From Kitasatospora sp. MAA19 (GTDB lineage: Bacteria > Actinomycetota > Actinomycetes > Streptomycetales > Streptomycetaceae), in assembly GCF_029894125.1 (NCBI RefSeq), contig NZ_JARXYZ010000009.1:124001-188000 (forward strand): a DNA stretch of 64,000 nt, in the 5' to 3' direction. Below the pieces are notes generated by a model. That model had not been told where the DNA came from. It was given only the letters and a program-made list of their open reading frames with translations, and ran no database searches. The position numbers and the translations under genes were made by a program. Shown piece by piece: positions 39,571 through 48,991 of this stretch (positions are counted from its first letter, which is position 1; each line of letters opens with the position of its first letter).

Positions 39571-39598
39571 GGGTCTATCAGGAAATCCTGATAGACCC
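39571..39598. terminator. 28-bp near-perfect palindrome after the propeller gene
   Basis: GGGTCTATCAGGA and TCCTGATAGACCC are perfect 13-bp arms around AA. It lies 75 bp after the propeller gene and 50-75 bp before the IS701-type gene. It may terminate the first or belong to the end of the second. No T-tract follows, so the terminator role is uncertain. Confidence 0.5.
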
Positions 39599-39645
39599 GC
39601 CCCGCGCGGGTCAGATGGCAGGTACTCCAGCCGTAGATCGTAATC

Positions 39646-41005
39646 TTGCTGGTGGGGCCCGGTGGGGAGATGGCTGCGGCCACCGCTGATCATCGGTGTG
39701 TGAAGACAGAAGATCATGCGGTGGCCGCAGGTCACAGCGTAGACCCTGCCCGTTGGCAGGAGGCGTTCGAGGGCCTGATGGGCCGGATCGCAGGGCGGTT
39801 CGCGAGGGTCGAGCCCCGGCGTCGGGTACGGCAGTTGGTGCTCGGGCTGCTGTCGGACCTGCCGCGCAAGAACTGCTGGACGATCGCCGAGTGGGCCGGA
39901 GAGGCAACTCCGGACGGGATGCAGCACCTGCGGGGCCGGGCCAAGTGGGACGCCGACCTGGTGCGCGACGAGGTATGCGACTACGTGGTCGAGCATCTGC
40001 ACGACGACCAGGCGGTGCTGGTGGTCGATGAGACCGGGGACGTGAAGAAGGGCACGCACACGGTCGGCGTCCAGCGCCAGTACACCGGCACCGCGGGCAG
40101 GATCGAGAACTCGCAGGTCGCCGTCTACCTCGTCTACGCGGGCGCGCGGGCACGCCGCGGTGAACCGGGAGTTGTACGTCCCGCGCTCGTGGACGTCCGA
40201 GCCCGACCGCTGCCGGGCCTCCGGGCTCGGCGATCAGACCATCTTCGCCACCAAGCCGGAGCTGGCCGCCCGCATGATCGGCCGGTTCCTTGACGCGGGC
40301 CACCGGGCCCCGTGGGTCGCCGGCGACGAGGTCTACGGCGGCAACCCGAAGCTGCGGGCCGCGCTGGAGAAACGCGGCTGCGGCTACGTTCTCGCCGTCG
40401 CCCGGACCCACGAAGTCCCCACTCACGCCGGGAAGTTCCGGGCTGACGCCCTGGCCATGAAGCCGCCGAAGCGGGCTTGGCAGAAGCTGTCCGCAGGAGC
40501 CGGCGCGAAGGGGCACCGCTTCTACGACTGGGCCGTCATCGAACTCGTCCACCCCGGCCCGGGCAGCCACCAGCTGCTGATCCGTCGCAACCGCAGCACC
40601 GGCGAACTCGCCTTCTACCGCTGCTACTCGACCATCCCGGTGCCGCTGACCACGCTGGTGAGAGTCGCGGGATCAAGGTGGCGGGTGGAGGAATTCTTCC
40701 AGTCCGGCAAGGGTCTGGCCGGACTCGACGAACACCAGGTCCGCCGCTTCGCTTCCTGGTCCCGCTGGGTCACCCTCGCGATGCTCGCCCACGCCTTCCT
40801 CGCCGTCGTCCGAGCCGACGAGCACGCCCGGCAGCCCGGGCCAGCCGACCTGATCCCGCTCACCTGCAACGAAATCCAGCGCCTGTTCATCACGCTCGTC
40901 GTCCGGCCAATCCACGACGCGGCCCACCGGCTCGGCTGGTCCCGCTGGCGACGCCGGCACCAAGCCCGCGCTCATTACAGCCGACAAGTCGCGAATCAGG
41001 CATGA
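39646..41005 (+). pseudogene. IS701-type transposase, frameshifted
   Basis: The first frame covers DPARWQEAFEGLMGRIAGRF, the metal Asp in LVVDETGDVKKGTHTVGVQR, and ENSQVAVYLVYAG, then leaves the family near 40150. The second frame resumes at HAAVNRELYVPRSW and carries VAGDEVYGG and WRVEEFFQSGKGLAGLDEH to the end at 41005. Restoring one base joins them into about 450 residues, normal for IS701-family DDE transposases. Without correction it is inactive. Confidence 0.78.
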
Positions 41006-41008
41006 AGA

Positions 41009-41863
41009 TCACGAACTACGACCGAAGTCCTCGGCGGAGCCCGCGTGGGGCGGGGGGCTGGCGTCTGCGGGAGCAACCAGGTCGGCGGGAAGAGGCTGGG
41101 ACGGGAAAGGGTGGGGCGGGTAGGGATGCGGCGGGAGCGGGGCCGAGCCTTCGGGGCGCTTGCGGGTGGCGGCGGCCTTGGCGCGGTCGAAGGCAGCGCG
41201 GCCCTTGCCCGCCGCCGCGCGGCTCAGCTCGGAGTCGACAACTCGCCGAACGGCCTCATGTTCGACGATCTTCTGTCCGCTGTCCTGGGCGCTCTGGATC
41301 ACGTTCTCCCAGGCAGCCCGGCCACCGCGGGCACCGGTGCGACCCAGGTCCACCGCCTGGCGGACGCCCTGCTGTGCGGTATCCCAACCGGGCCGGGGCA
41401 GCGTGATGTTGCCGACGGTAGTGCCGGCCAGGCGGTCGGCGAGGGAGCGCCTGCGGCCCAGCAGGGCGGGGAGGGCGTTGGCCCAGAAAACGGCTACCGC
41501 GACCGCCCAGCACAGCACCGAGAACGCGACTGAGCCGCCGACCAGCGCGCAGCAGGCCACCGCGAAGCAGCCGACGTCGGCCAGCGTGGTGACGGTGGCG
41601 CGGATCGCGGCCCGGCGGCGCCCGAGGCGACCCGGTTCGACGCCGGAGACGCGCAGGCCGAGCAGCAACTCGCCGAGTGTGCGGTTAGTCAGCACGAGCG
41701 CCATGAACTGGTAGGCGAAGGTGGCGAGCGCTAACGCAGCGAAGGCCTCTTGGACGTCCAGCACAGCGGAGTCCCAGAGCGAGGTCCCGAACTGCTCGGC
41801 GGTGCCGAGCGGCCGACCGTGCGAGGTGAGGACTTGCCCGTGCCCCGGAAACACCAGAGGCAA
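41009..41863 (-). CDS. RDD-family membrane protein
   Basis: About 284 residues. Membrane segments at about 35-55, 85-110 and 112-130, with TLGELLLGLRVSGVEPGRLG and RRSLADRLAGTTV, the two most conserved RDD blocks. The C-terminal third is soluble, basic and Pro-rich. RDD proteins are small membrane proteins, some acting as Na+/H+ antiporters, most uncharacterised. The frame starts at a TTG (41863). The usual first membrane helix seems short, and another frame upstream reads on, so the 5' end may be damaged. It converges with the IS701 relic, 4 bp apart. Confidence 0.68.
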   Translation of the reverse strand: MPLVFPGHGQVLTSHGRPLGTAEQFGTSLWDSAVLDVQEAFAALALATFAYQFMALVLTNRTLGELLLGLRVSGVEPGRLGRRRAAIRATVTTLADVGCFAVACCALVGGSVAFSVLCWAVAVAVFWANALPALLGRRRSLADRLAGTTVGNITLPRPGWDTAQQGVRQAVDLGRTGARGGRAAWENVIQSAQDSGQKIVEHEAVRRVVDSELSRAAAGKGRAAFDRAKAAATRKRPEGSAPLPPHPYPPHPFPSQPLPADLVAPADASPPPHAGSAEDFGRSS

Positions 41864-42137
41864 CCGGCCGTCATCACAACGGCGTTGTTCCGCGCCTCAG
41901 GAGCCACATCCGGCAACGGAGGCCGCGAGAGGTCCTGCTACCGCCGTTGCGTGAAGCGGGGCACACGGGGCCTCACAGTCCCGTCGACTGCTCCGTCCGA
42001 ATGCTGTGCGCGCAGCCACTCCCCAGGTTGCCCGTCTACCGATCAGTACGAGTGTGCAATGACCGTGCCACGTACGTCCGCTGTCGCTGCGTCGTACGTC
42101 GCGAACCCCTCCGTCCGCAGCCCCCTGGAGCCCACCC
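41864..42137. other. intergenic region, no gene seen
   Basis: About 270 bp between the divergent RDD and TNT-domain genes. It should contain both promoters, but no clear consensus pair is visible. Confidence 0.4.
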
Positions 42138-42854
42138 ATGCGTTCGCTCAGGCTCATCGTCCTGCCGCTGGCCGCTGCCCTTCCGTTCACCGTGATGGCC
42201 TCGGCCGGCACCGCCGTCGCCGCCGCGCCGGACCGGTCAGCGTCCCACCGCACCCCTCTGCCGTCCGACTGTCCGGACCTCCTCCCGCCGGAGGACCCGA
42301 CCGTCTACTACTGCGGCCGGTCCGAGCTGGGCCCGGCCGAACTGCCGACGACCGGACCGGTGGCGACGCTGCTGAACCACTACAAGCACTTCGGGGGCCT
42401 GCAGCCGACCCAGTTCCTCGACTGGTACCGCGACGGCACCCAGTGGAAGTACCCGGGCAACCGAGGCTTCGCGGAAACCAACGGCACCCTCGACATGCAC
42501 GAGCAGGCGATGGACGTGGGTCAGGCCCTCGACCGCTTCGGGGCCGAGACCGGCGGCTTCCTGGCGACCGGCGGAACTCCCTACGCCAAGCGCGCCCTGC
42601 CGCCGGACTCGCTCAACGGCCCCGGGAACGGCTACCACTGCTACGAGGTGAACCGCTCCTTCCGCGTGCAGGCGGGCCGGATCGCGGCCGGCTTCAACCA
42701 GCCGGGGTTCGGCTACCAGCAGTGGCTCGACCCTCAGCTCAAGCCGTCCGATTTCGCGGACGCCGAGCGCTACAGCGTCGCCAACCTCCTCAAGCACGAG
42801 TACCTGAAGGTCGCCGAGCCCGAGCGCTGCGTCGGCACGGGCCACGGCTCCTGA
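42138..42854 (+). CDS. secreted TNT-domain protein (NAD glycohydrolase toxin type)
   Basis: 238 residues. A Sec signal peptide is clear: MRSLRLIVLPLAAALPFTVM with a likely cut after AVA near residue 32. The C-terminal part (about 130-210) matches the TNT domain of the tuberculosis necrotizing toxin: TGGFLATGGTPYAKRALPP, YEVNRSFRVQAGRI and NQPGFGYQQW, including the Arg and Gln positions used in NAD binding. The family cleaves NAD+ to ADP-ribose and nicotinamide. It stands as a secreted single-domain protein rather than on a large polymorphic toxin. No neighbouring immunity gene is recognised. Activity is inferred. Confidence 0.75.
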   Translation: MRSLRLIVLPLAAALPFTVMASAGTAVAAAPDRSASHRTPLPSDCPDLLPPEDPTVYYCGRSELGPAELPTTGPVATLLNHYKHFGGLQPTQFLDWYRDGTQWKYPGNRGFAETNGTLDMHEQAMDVGQALDRFGAETGGFLATGGTPYAKRALPPDSLNGPGNGYHCYEVNRSFRVQAGRIAAGFNQPGFGYQQWLDPQLKPSDFADAERYSVANLLKHEYLKVAEPERCVGTGHGS

Positions 42855-42998
42855 ACCACGGCCGGCTGGACGGGGCATCACCATGCCGTGCGGTGCCGGA
42901 GTTCAGCCTCGAGCCAGCCGACCAGGTCCGGCGAGGGGCTCTTGGTCGGTGGTTCGTGATGGTACGCGGGCACGGGCCGGATCCTCGGAGGACCGCGA

Positions 42999-43048
42999 GT
43001 GGGCGGAAGCCCGTCGAATGACAGTACGTTCGACGGGCTATCGCCCAC
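42999..43048. repeat. 20-bp inverted repeat (foldback)
   Basis: GTGGGCGGAAGCCCGTCGAA (42999-43018) and its inverse at 43029-43048 match at 18 of 20 positions around a 10-base loop. The right arm overlaps the end of the GH1 fragment. It may be a terminator-like hairpin or mark a foldback rearrangement. Confidence 0.65.
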
Positions 43049-43475
43049 TCGTAGTTGTCGAGCAGCGACCAGGTGTAGTAGCCGCGAATGTCGACGCCTT
43101 CGGCGACGGCCTGGGCGAGGGCGTCGAGGCGGCCCGGGCGGGCCGCCGCTTCCGCGTCGACGGCGCCTGTCTTGCCACGGCGTCGGCGTGCTGCCTTGTC
43201 GGGCTGGTTGACCTCGGTCACGTCGATGCCCTCGGCGCGCAGGTGGCGGGCGAGCGCGGCGCCGTAGGAGCCGGTGCACTCCCCCCGGCCCGGCGCAGGG
43301 TGCCGAACGAGCGGGCCCAGGCGACGAGCTGGCGGTAGCCCTCGGTGGTGGCCGGGAAGGTGCGTCCGTCCAGGGCGGCGCCGAGGACGTTGACGACGGC
43401 CGCCGCGTGGAAGTCCTCGTGGGTGTCGACGCCGAGGAGGATCTCTTCAGCGGTGTCGGCCGGGATGTGACACGG
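43042..43475 (-). pseudogene. IS110 transposase N-terminus joined to a GH1 fragment
   Basis: From 43475 down, the frame reads EEILLGVDTHEDFHAAAVV and YRQLVAWARSFGTL, the RuvC-like start of IS110 transposases with its first Asp. After a frame change near 43283 it continues ECTGSYGAALARHL and TEVNQPDKAARRRRGKTGAVDAEAAAR. Directly after that it becomes LDALAQAVAEGVDIRGYYTWSL, the end of a GH1 beta-glucosidase, which stops at NYEWA (43042). So a transposase piece and about 30 residues of a glycosidase are joined. The GH1 part closely resembles the intact gene at 19988-21328 but is not identical. Confidence 0.72.
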
Positions 43476-44284
43476 GGCAGCGGGCTGCGTGATGCCGGGC
43501 GAGGTCGCCGGTCTCCCGATCGCCTCGCAACCGGTGGCCGTCGCCGGGCCGGGGAGGTCAGGACTGTGACGGTGCCTGTCGCGAGGGCCCCTGATCGGGG
43601 CACGTCCCCTGCCCGGCGGCAGTAGATGCCGCTCCGCGCGGTGGCCGACAGATCAACAGGAAGGCACCAAAGCCAATCCTTCCGCGGGTCAGGCCACCGC
43701 TCGAAGCGGCACCAGGTCATCCGCACGGTCTTTCCGGATGTGATTGCGGCGATTCCGCTGGTCGGGCATGGGCGCGGTGGTTCCGTGGGAGTTGTGGCCT
43801 GTCGGGTCATCGCTCCCCGGGAGGTTGTGAATGCTGTCGGTCGTGGGACTACTGGAACAGCACGAGCGTGCTGCCCGTGGAGGCGCTGCGCTCGAAGGCG
43901 AAGCGCCGGGTGGCCTGCGGCTGGCCGGCCGAGCCCGCGCCGGGACGATTCACGCTCGCGAAGGGACTGGCCGGGCCAGGCGACGGCAGCGCGGGGGTGC
44001 GGCCGGCAGGGCCGCTGGGGCCGCCGGGGCATTGGGACGGCCCAGCGTCGACGGTGCCTCGCAGGCCGCCGGGGCCAGCACGACCTGTGAAGCCGCAAGG
44101 CGACGGGGCAGGCGGCCCGTCTGCGGCCCCGAGATGCACCGGGCAGGCAAGCGCCGCACCCTGGAGCAGAGACACGCGAGTCAGGACGGGCCGCCGATCG
44201 CGAAGGCCTCGCACGAGTGGTCACGCGGCGGGTTGTACGCCTGCACGAGGGGGCAGCAGGCCCTCCCCAGGAAGGATCACCACA
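43476..44284. other. stretch without a confident gene
   Basis: About 800 bp between the IS110/GH1 relic and the 3-hydroxyacyl-CoA dehydrogenase. Long open frames exist on both strands, but their products are low-complexity Arg/Gly/Pro sequences and match no family I know. Nothing else is seen; probably decayed DNA. Confidence 0.5.
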
Positions 44285-45247
44285 GTGTCAGTGAACTCCG
44301 AGTCTCTCAGCCCGTACCGTCGTGTCACAGTCGTCGGATCAGGTGTCATCGGGACATCCTGGGCCGGGCTGTTCCTCGCCCGGGGCCTGGAGGTCACCGT
44401 CAACGACCCCGCCCCGGACGCGGAGGAACGGGTCCGCGTCGGTCTGGAGGAGATTCTTCCCGCCTTGGAGGGTCTGGGCCTGCCTACCGCGGGTCTCACC
44501 GACAGGCTGCGCTTCGAGACCGAACTGGCCGCGGCCGTCGCCGACGCCGACGTCGTCCAGGAGAACGGTCCCGAGCGGCTGGACCTCAAGCAGCAGATCT
44601 GGACGACCATCGAGCAGTCCGCTCCCGACCACTGCCTGCTCGCGACGTCCACCTCCGGTATCCCGGCCACTGACATCGCCCAGGCCATGCGCCACCCCGA
44701 GCGCCTGGTGGTCGGCCACCCCTTCAACCCGCCGCACCTTCTGCCTCTGGTGGAGGTCGTGCCGGGCGAGCAGACCTCTGCCGAGACCCTCCAGCGCGCC
44801 CGCGACTTCTATACCGCCATGGGCAAGAAGCCGCAGGTGCTCCGCAAGGAGGTGCCCGGGTTCGTCGCCAACCGCCTTCAAGCGGCGCTGTTCCGTGAGT
44901 GCGTGCACCTGGTCGTCGAGGGGGTCGTCACCGAGAGTGAGCTGGACGAGATCGTCACCTCCTCCATCGGCCTGCGATGGGCGGTGGGCGGCCCGTTCCG
45001 AACCTTCCACCTCGGCGGGGGCCCGGGCGGACTGCCCCAGTTCCTCCAGCATCTGGGCCCCACCCTGGAAGGGCTATGGCAGCAGCTGGGCAGCCCCTCA
45101 CTCGACGCACCGACCGTCGAACTGCTTATCCGCCAGGCCCAGGAAGCCTTCGGAGACCGCTCGGTCGACGCCCTCGCCGCCGAGCGCGACCGCGCCCAGA
45201 TCGCTGTGCTGAAGGCCCTCGGCGAGTCCCCCACGGCAGGCGCCTGA
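44285..45247 (+). CDS. 3-hydroxyacyl-CoA dehydrogenase (carnitine/3-hydroxybutyryl type)
   Basis: 320 residues, GTG start with AAGGA upstream. N-terminal Rossmann site VVGSGVIGTSWAGLFLARGL, the catalytic region LVVGHPFNPPHLLPLVEVV and the HAD C-terminal domain with EVPGFVANRLQAALFRECV. This single-HAD-domain layout with VGHPFNPPHLLPLVE is shared by L-carnitine dehydrogenase, gulonate dehydrogenase and some 3-hydroxybutyryl-CoA dehydrogenases. Its neighbour operon at 47633 makes crotonyl-CoA, so a 3-hydroxybutyryl-CoA role is attractive but not proved. Not in the same operon. Confidence 0.82.
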   Translation: MSVNSESLSPYRRVTVVGSGVIGTSWAGLFLARGLEVTVNDPAPDAEERVRVGLEEILPALEGLGLPTAGLTDRLRFETELAAAVADADVVQENGPERLDLKQQIWTTIEQSAPDHCLLATSTSGIPATDIAQAMRHPERLVVGHPFNPPHLLPLVEVVPGEQTSAETLQRARDFYTAMGKKPQVLRKEVPGFVANRLQAALFRECVHLVVEGVVTESELDEIVTSSIGLRWAVGGPFRTFHLGGGPGGLPQFLQHLGPTLEGLWQQLGSPSLDAPTVELLIRQAQEAFGDRSVDALAAERDRAQIAVLKALGESPTAGA

Positions 45248-45277
45248 CAGGAACGTGCTGCCCAGGAACGTGCTGCC
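45248..45277. repeat. 15-bp tandem duplication
   Basis: CAGGAACGTGCTGCC occurs twice in direct succession immediately after the dehydrogenase stop codon. Intergenic; probably a recent slippage duplication. Confidence 0.75.
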
Positions 45278-45411
45278 GCTGACCGTGCCGACCCCGCCGA
45301 GGAAGGTGAGCAGGCCGGGGCGGCGCGTAGGGCACGGGCGGTGTGCGCTGTGCTCATCGCGTCTTCGGGGAAGCGTCTCCCCGACCTTCTACGGTGAGGC
45401 CTCCGGCGGAA

Positions 45412-45801
45412 TCACTCGTGCAGGGCGTCGAGCGCGCTGCGGAGGCGGGCCGCCGCCTCGTCCGTGACGGGCGTCAGCGCGCTCTGGTCACTGATCTGCA
45501 CCATGAGCTCGGGGTCCATGGCCTCCACCACCGTCCCGCCGGCGGCGGATCGCACCACCACGTTGCACGGCAGCAACAGTCCGATCCGGCGGTCGACGCC
45601 CAGGGCGCGGTGCGCGAGCTGGGGGTTGCAGGCGCCGAGGATCAGATAGTCCTCGATCTCCTCGCCGAGCTTGGCCCTCAGCGTCGCCCGTACGTCGATC
45701 TCGGACAGGATGCCGAATCCCTCCTCGGCCAGTGCGGCGCGCACGCGTTGGACCGCGTCGGCGAAGGGGAGATCGAGCCAGACGCTGATTCCGTAGTCCA
45801 T
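45412..45801 (-). CDS. DUF302-domain protein
   Basis: 129 residues. DUF302 pattern is visible: an N-terminal strand ISVWLDLPFADAVQRVRAAL, GFGILSEIDVRATLRAKLG, YLILGACNPQLAHRALGVD, then LLLPCNVVVRSAAGGTVVEA. The domain is found in small soluble proteins of unknown function, sometimes near redox or sulphur genes; the conserved Cys residues in GACNP and LPCNV are consistent with metal or redox contacts. ATG at 45801 follows an AGG-containing leader. No pathway link is evident. Confidence 0.8.
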   Translation of the reverse strand: MDYGISVWLDLPFADAVQRVRAALAEEGFGILSEIDVRATLRAKLGEEIEDYLILGACNPQLAHRALGVDRRIGLLLPCNVVVRSAAGGTVVEAMDPELMVQISDQSALTPVTDEAAARLRSALDALHE

Positions 45802-46071
45802 GGTCGCCTCCGATGCTGGTGGACGCCTCTTCATCGTGAGCCCGCGACGGCCGGCTGTCGTGGTGGGCCGTCCCTCGCCCGGGGACCGAACGGCCCTGGG
45901 GCGAGACGTCGATCTTCCTGTCCTCGCGCACCCGCACGCAGACCCGCTCGCCTCGAACACCCGGGCGGAGAAGGTGACGCCGTGGCCGGGGAATGGTGGT
46001 GGTGACCGTCGACAGGGCCTGTGCGTCGCCGGCGCGGGCTGCTGCTTCGGCCTGCGGGTCGTCATGCTCCT

Positions 46072-47334
46072 TCACGAAGGGCTCGCACGAAGGAGGGAGG
46101 AACCGAGGTACTGACAGGCGAGCAGCGCGACCTCCAAGTCGGCGCGGCGTTCGTGGACCGGCCGTCCCATGGCTTCCTCGGCTTTCCGGATGCGGTACTG
46201 GACGGTGTTCTTGTGCAGAATCTGGCGGCTGGCGGTGGCGGTGTGACTGCAACCGGTGGCAAGGAAGATCTGCAGGGTCTCCCGGAGGCGTGCGCAGTGC
46301 TCGTCGTCGATCGCCAAGGAGCCGAGAACGCTCCATACCCAGGCACGTATGTCGTCGATGTCCGTACACATCAATGCGACGGGACCGACGTGAGCGTATG
46401 CCGTGACGCGAGCGCCCGGACTCGCGACCATGGCCAGCTCCTGCGCACGCAGCGCCTGGCGATGCGTGCGACGGAAACCTTCGACACCGGGTTCCACGTC
46501 CCCCACGGCCACCCGAGCAGTACGGTCGCCGTCCTCGACCGTACTCGACAGCAGATCCCAGGGGACCTCGCTGCGCGAGCCGAAGGGCAGCCAGGACCAG
46601 GACAAGGTCTCGTCCCGGGCGACGAACAGCGGCTTCGTACAACACCTGAGTTCTTCGGCGATCCCGCTTGTGAGTCGGTCGAGCCGGGCGAGTCCTTCCC
46701 CGCTATGAGTCCGCTCGGGCAGCCAGAGCACCATCCCGACGTGATGCTGGCGCAGCCGGTAGCCGAGGGCTGATTCCGCCCGGTCGGCGTCCACCTGCCT
46801 TTCGGCGAGGATCTCTTGTACGCGTCCGGCGCGTACGGCGGTCTGGTTCAGCAGCCAACGGTCCCGTTCGAGCTGGTAGACCTCGATGACTCGTTCGCTG
46901 ACACGGTCGATGTAGCCGAAGCTCGCCTCCAGCATGCGCCGGGTGGTCGCGGCGAAGACGTCCTCATCGGCGCATTGGCGGTGGAGCTCGTCAAGGCACC
47001 ACTGCAGGAAACGGCAGTGCCCGATCCGGTAGGCCCTGATGAGCGCGCTGATGGGAACATTGCGCTGTGCCAGTCGTCGTGCATAATCCAGTGCCGACGC
47101 CGGTCCCTCAATATTATCCAGCGGCATGTCGTTCTCAAAGAGATGCAGCATTGTGGCGATGTTTTCCTCGACACTCGATTTCAGAATGTTGAGGATTGTC
47201 TCGTCGCCTCTTAGCTGTGGGATTTCGGCAATCAGCAGCTCCCACACATCTCGGCTGACTTCCGAGATGTGCGCCGCCACGTGCGTCGCCACGATCGACA
47301 GGTACTTCGTGGCAACGAGGCTGCCCCCAGCCAT
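46072..47334 (-). CDS. PucR/CdaR-type transcriptional regulator
   Basis: 420 residues. An N-terminal helical sensor (about 1-170, with LIRAYRIGHCRFLQWCLDEL) is followed by a degenerate GGDEF-like middle and the PucR C-terminal helix-turn-helix ATASRQILHKNTVQYRIRKA. It is divergent from the acyl-CoA dehydrogenase operon over about 300 bp and is the natural regulator candidate. An imperfect inverted repeat AAGTTCC/GAAACTT (about 47518-47535) lies between them. The inducer is unknown; a CoA ester or the free acid is plausible. Confidence 0.83.
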   Translation of the reverse strand: MAGGSLVATKYLSIVATHVAAHISEVSRDVWELLIAEIPQLRGDETILNILKSSVEENIATMLHLFENDMPLDNIEGPASALDYARRLAQRNVPISALIRAYRIGHCRFLQWCLDELHRQCADEDVFAATTRRMLEASFGYIDRVSERVIEVYQLERDRWLLNQTAVRAGRVQEILAERQVDADRAESALGYRLRQHHVGMVLWLPERTHSGEGLARLDRLTSGIAEELRCCTKPLFVARDETLSWSWLPFGSRSEVPWDLLSSTVEDGDRTARVAVGDVEPGVEGFRRTHRQALRAQELAMVASPGARVTAYAHVGPVALMCTDIDDIRAWVWSVLGSLAIDDEHCARLRETLQIFLATGCSHTATASRQILHKNTVQYRIRKAEEAMGRPVHERRADLEVALLACQYLGSSLLRASPS

Positions 47335-47517
47335 GTCCTCACCCTACAGCGGTGGCGCGGACCGCTGCCATCCGGCGCTCCCGGGCCGGATCCTCAACAG
47401 TCCTTCCCGGCGCAGGCGTGCGCCGGAGCGGAACTGCGCATGGCAGTGCGGCCTTCCCATCCCGCACGCTTTTCTGTGCCGGGGTGGTCACCGCGAGTGC
47501 ATTGGGTCGTGGGCACA

Positions 47518-47535
47518 AGTTCCTTCGGAAACTTC
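47518..47535. promoter_or_regulatory. possible PucR operator
   Basis: AAGTTCC, TTCG and GAAACTT form an imperfect inverted repeat in the divergent region between the PucR gene and the acyl-CoA dehydrogenase operon. Six of seven arm positions pair. It is the best symmetric site there, but the assignment is by position only. Confidence 0.4.
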
Positions 47536-47632
47536 GTGTTCTGCGTCCGATGGCTTCCCTCGGGATCGTCCCTAGCGTCGTGCTCAGGGGGCGGGATCGG
47601 ATCCAGGTCCAGCAAGAAAGGAGCGTCGAGAA

Positions 47633-48919
47633 ATGAACACGACACGGCCGAATTCCGCCGATACGGCGCAAGGCACCACCACTGCTGGCGCCCGGGGCAC
47701 GGACGGGAGGCCGGTGGTGGAGCCGCCGGTACTGGGTGGTCCCGAACAGACGGACTACTACCTGCTGAACGAGCTGCTGACAGACGAGCAGCAGGCACTG
47801 CGTCGCCGGGTGCGTGACTTCATGGACCAGGAAGTCATCCCGATCATCAACCCCTACTGGGAGCGCGCGGAGTTCCCCCACGAACTGGTCCCCAAGCTGG
47901 CGCAGCTGGGTATTTCGGGGTTCCAGATCCCGGGCTACGGGTGTCCGGGGATGAGCAATGTGACGGCCGGGATCGTGATCCTCGAACTCGCCCGCGGTGA
48001 CCTGAGCATCTCCACCTTCGCCGGTGTGCACTCCGCGCTGGCCATGACGTCGATCGCGCTGCTGGGGTCGGAGGAGCAGAAGCAACGTTTCCTGCCGCCG
48101 ATGGCGCGCCTGGAGAAGATCGGCGCCTTCGGCCTGACCGAACCCGCTCACGGAACGGACGTGGTCAAGCTGGAGACGACCGCGCACCGGGACGGCGACT
48201 CCTACGTGCTCAACGGCCACAAGCGGTGGATCGGCAACGCCACGTTCGCGGACTACGTGATCATCTGGGCGCGCGGTGATGACGGGCACGTCGGCGGGTA
48301 CGTGGTCGAGAAGGGCACACCGGGGTTCGACGCCCAGTTCATCGCGGGCAAGACGGCCCTTCGCTGTGTGCAGAACGCGCAGATCTCCCTGAAGGACGTC
48401 CGGGTACCCGCCGAGAACCGGCTGGCCGAGGGCCACACCTTCCGCGACACCGAGAAGGTCCTGCTGGCCTCACGGTTCTGTGTGGCCTGGGAGTCCGTCG
48501 GCGCCGCGATCGCCGGCTACGAGACCGCCCTGGCCTACGCGAAGCAGCGGCACCAGTTCGGCCTGCCGCTGGCCGCCTTCCAGCTCATCCAGTACCGGCT
48601 GGCGCGGATGCTGGCGGACATCACCGACATGGTGTGCATGCAGTACCGGCTCAGCCAGCTGATGGACGAGGGCAAGTTCTCGATGCCGCAGGTCGCGCTG
48701 GCCAAGATGCACTACACGGAACGCGCGCGGGCCATCCTCGCCGACGCCCGGGACATGCTCGGCGGCAACGGCATCCTGCTCGACTACCACGTGGCACGGC
48801 ATCTGTGCGACATCGAGGCCATCGACACCTACGAGGGCACCGACACCGTGCAGGCACTGATCGTCGGCCGCGACATCACCGGACTCAACGCCTTCGTGCC
48901 CACGCTCCCCGGCCACTAG
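47633..48919 (+). CDS. glutaryl-CoA dehydrogenase-like acyl-CoA dehydrogenase
   Basis: 428 residues. Flavin-binding blocks AFGLTEPAHGTDVVKLETTA and RWIGNATFADYVIIWAR; the QFGLPLAAFQLIQ helix; and the catalytic Glu in DTYEGTDTVQALI. GYGCPGMSN, VHSALAMTSIALLGSEEQK and MLGGNGILLDYHVARH match glutaryl-CoA dehydrogenase rather than short-chain enzymes. That enzyme oxidises and decarboxylates glutaryl-CoA to crotonyl-CoA. ATG with AAAGGAG upstream. First of an operon with a CaiB transferase, a crotonase and an acetoacetate decarboxylase-like gene, which fits glutarate catabolism. Confidence 0.83.
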   Translation: MNTTRPNSADTAQGTTTAGARGTDGRPVVEPPVLGGPEQTDYYLLNELLTDEQQALRRRVRDFMDQEVIPIINPYWERAEFPHELVPKLAQLGISGFQIPGYGCPGMSNVTAGIVILELARGDLSISTFAGVHSALAMTSIALLGSEEQKQRFLPPMARLEKIGAFGLTEPAHGTDVVKLETTAHRDGDSYVLNGHKRWIGNATFADYVIIWARGDDGHVGGYVVEKGTPGFDAQFIAGKTALRCVQNAQISLKDVRVPAENRLAEGHTFRDTEKVLLASRFCVAWESVGAAIAGYETALAYAKQRHQFGLPLAAFQLIQYRLARMLADITDMVCMQYRLSQLMDEGKFSMPQVALAKMHYTERARAILADARDMLGGNGILLDYHVARHLCDIEAIDTYEGTDTVQALIVGRDITGLNAFVPTLPGH

Positions 48920-48991
48920 GGCAGCGCCGCAGACCAGGACGCCGACACCCAGCCGGGACACCCGGGACACCCGGCGGAAGAGGAACCAGCC

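Noticed and set aside
43626..44270. coding frames in the gap before the 3-hydroxyacyl-CoA dehydrogenase
   Set aside because: All translations are low-complexity Arg/Gly/Pro sequences with no motif.
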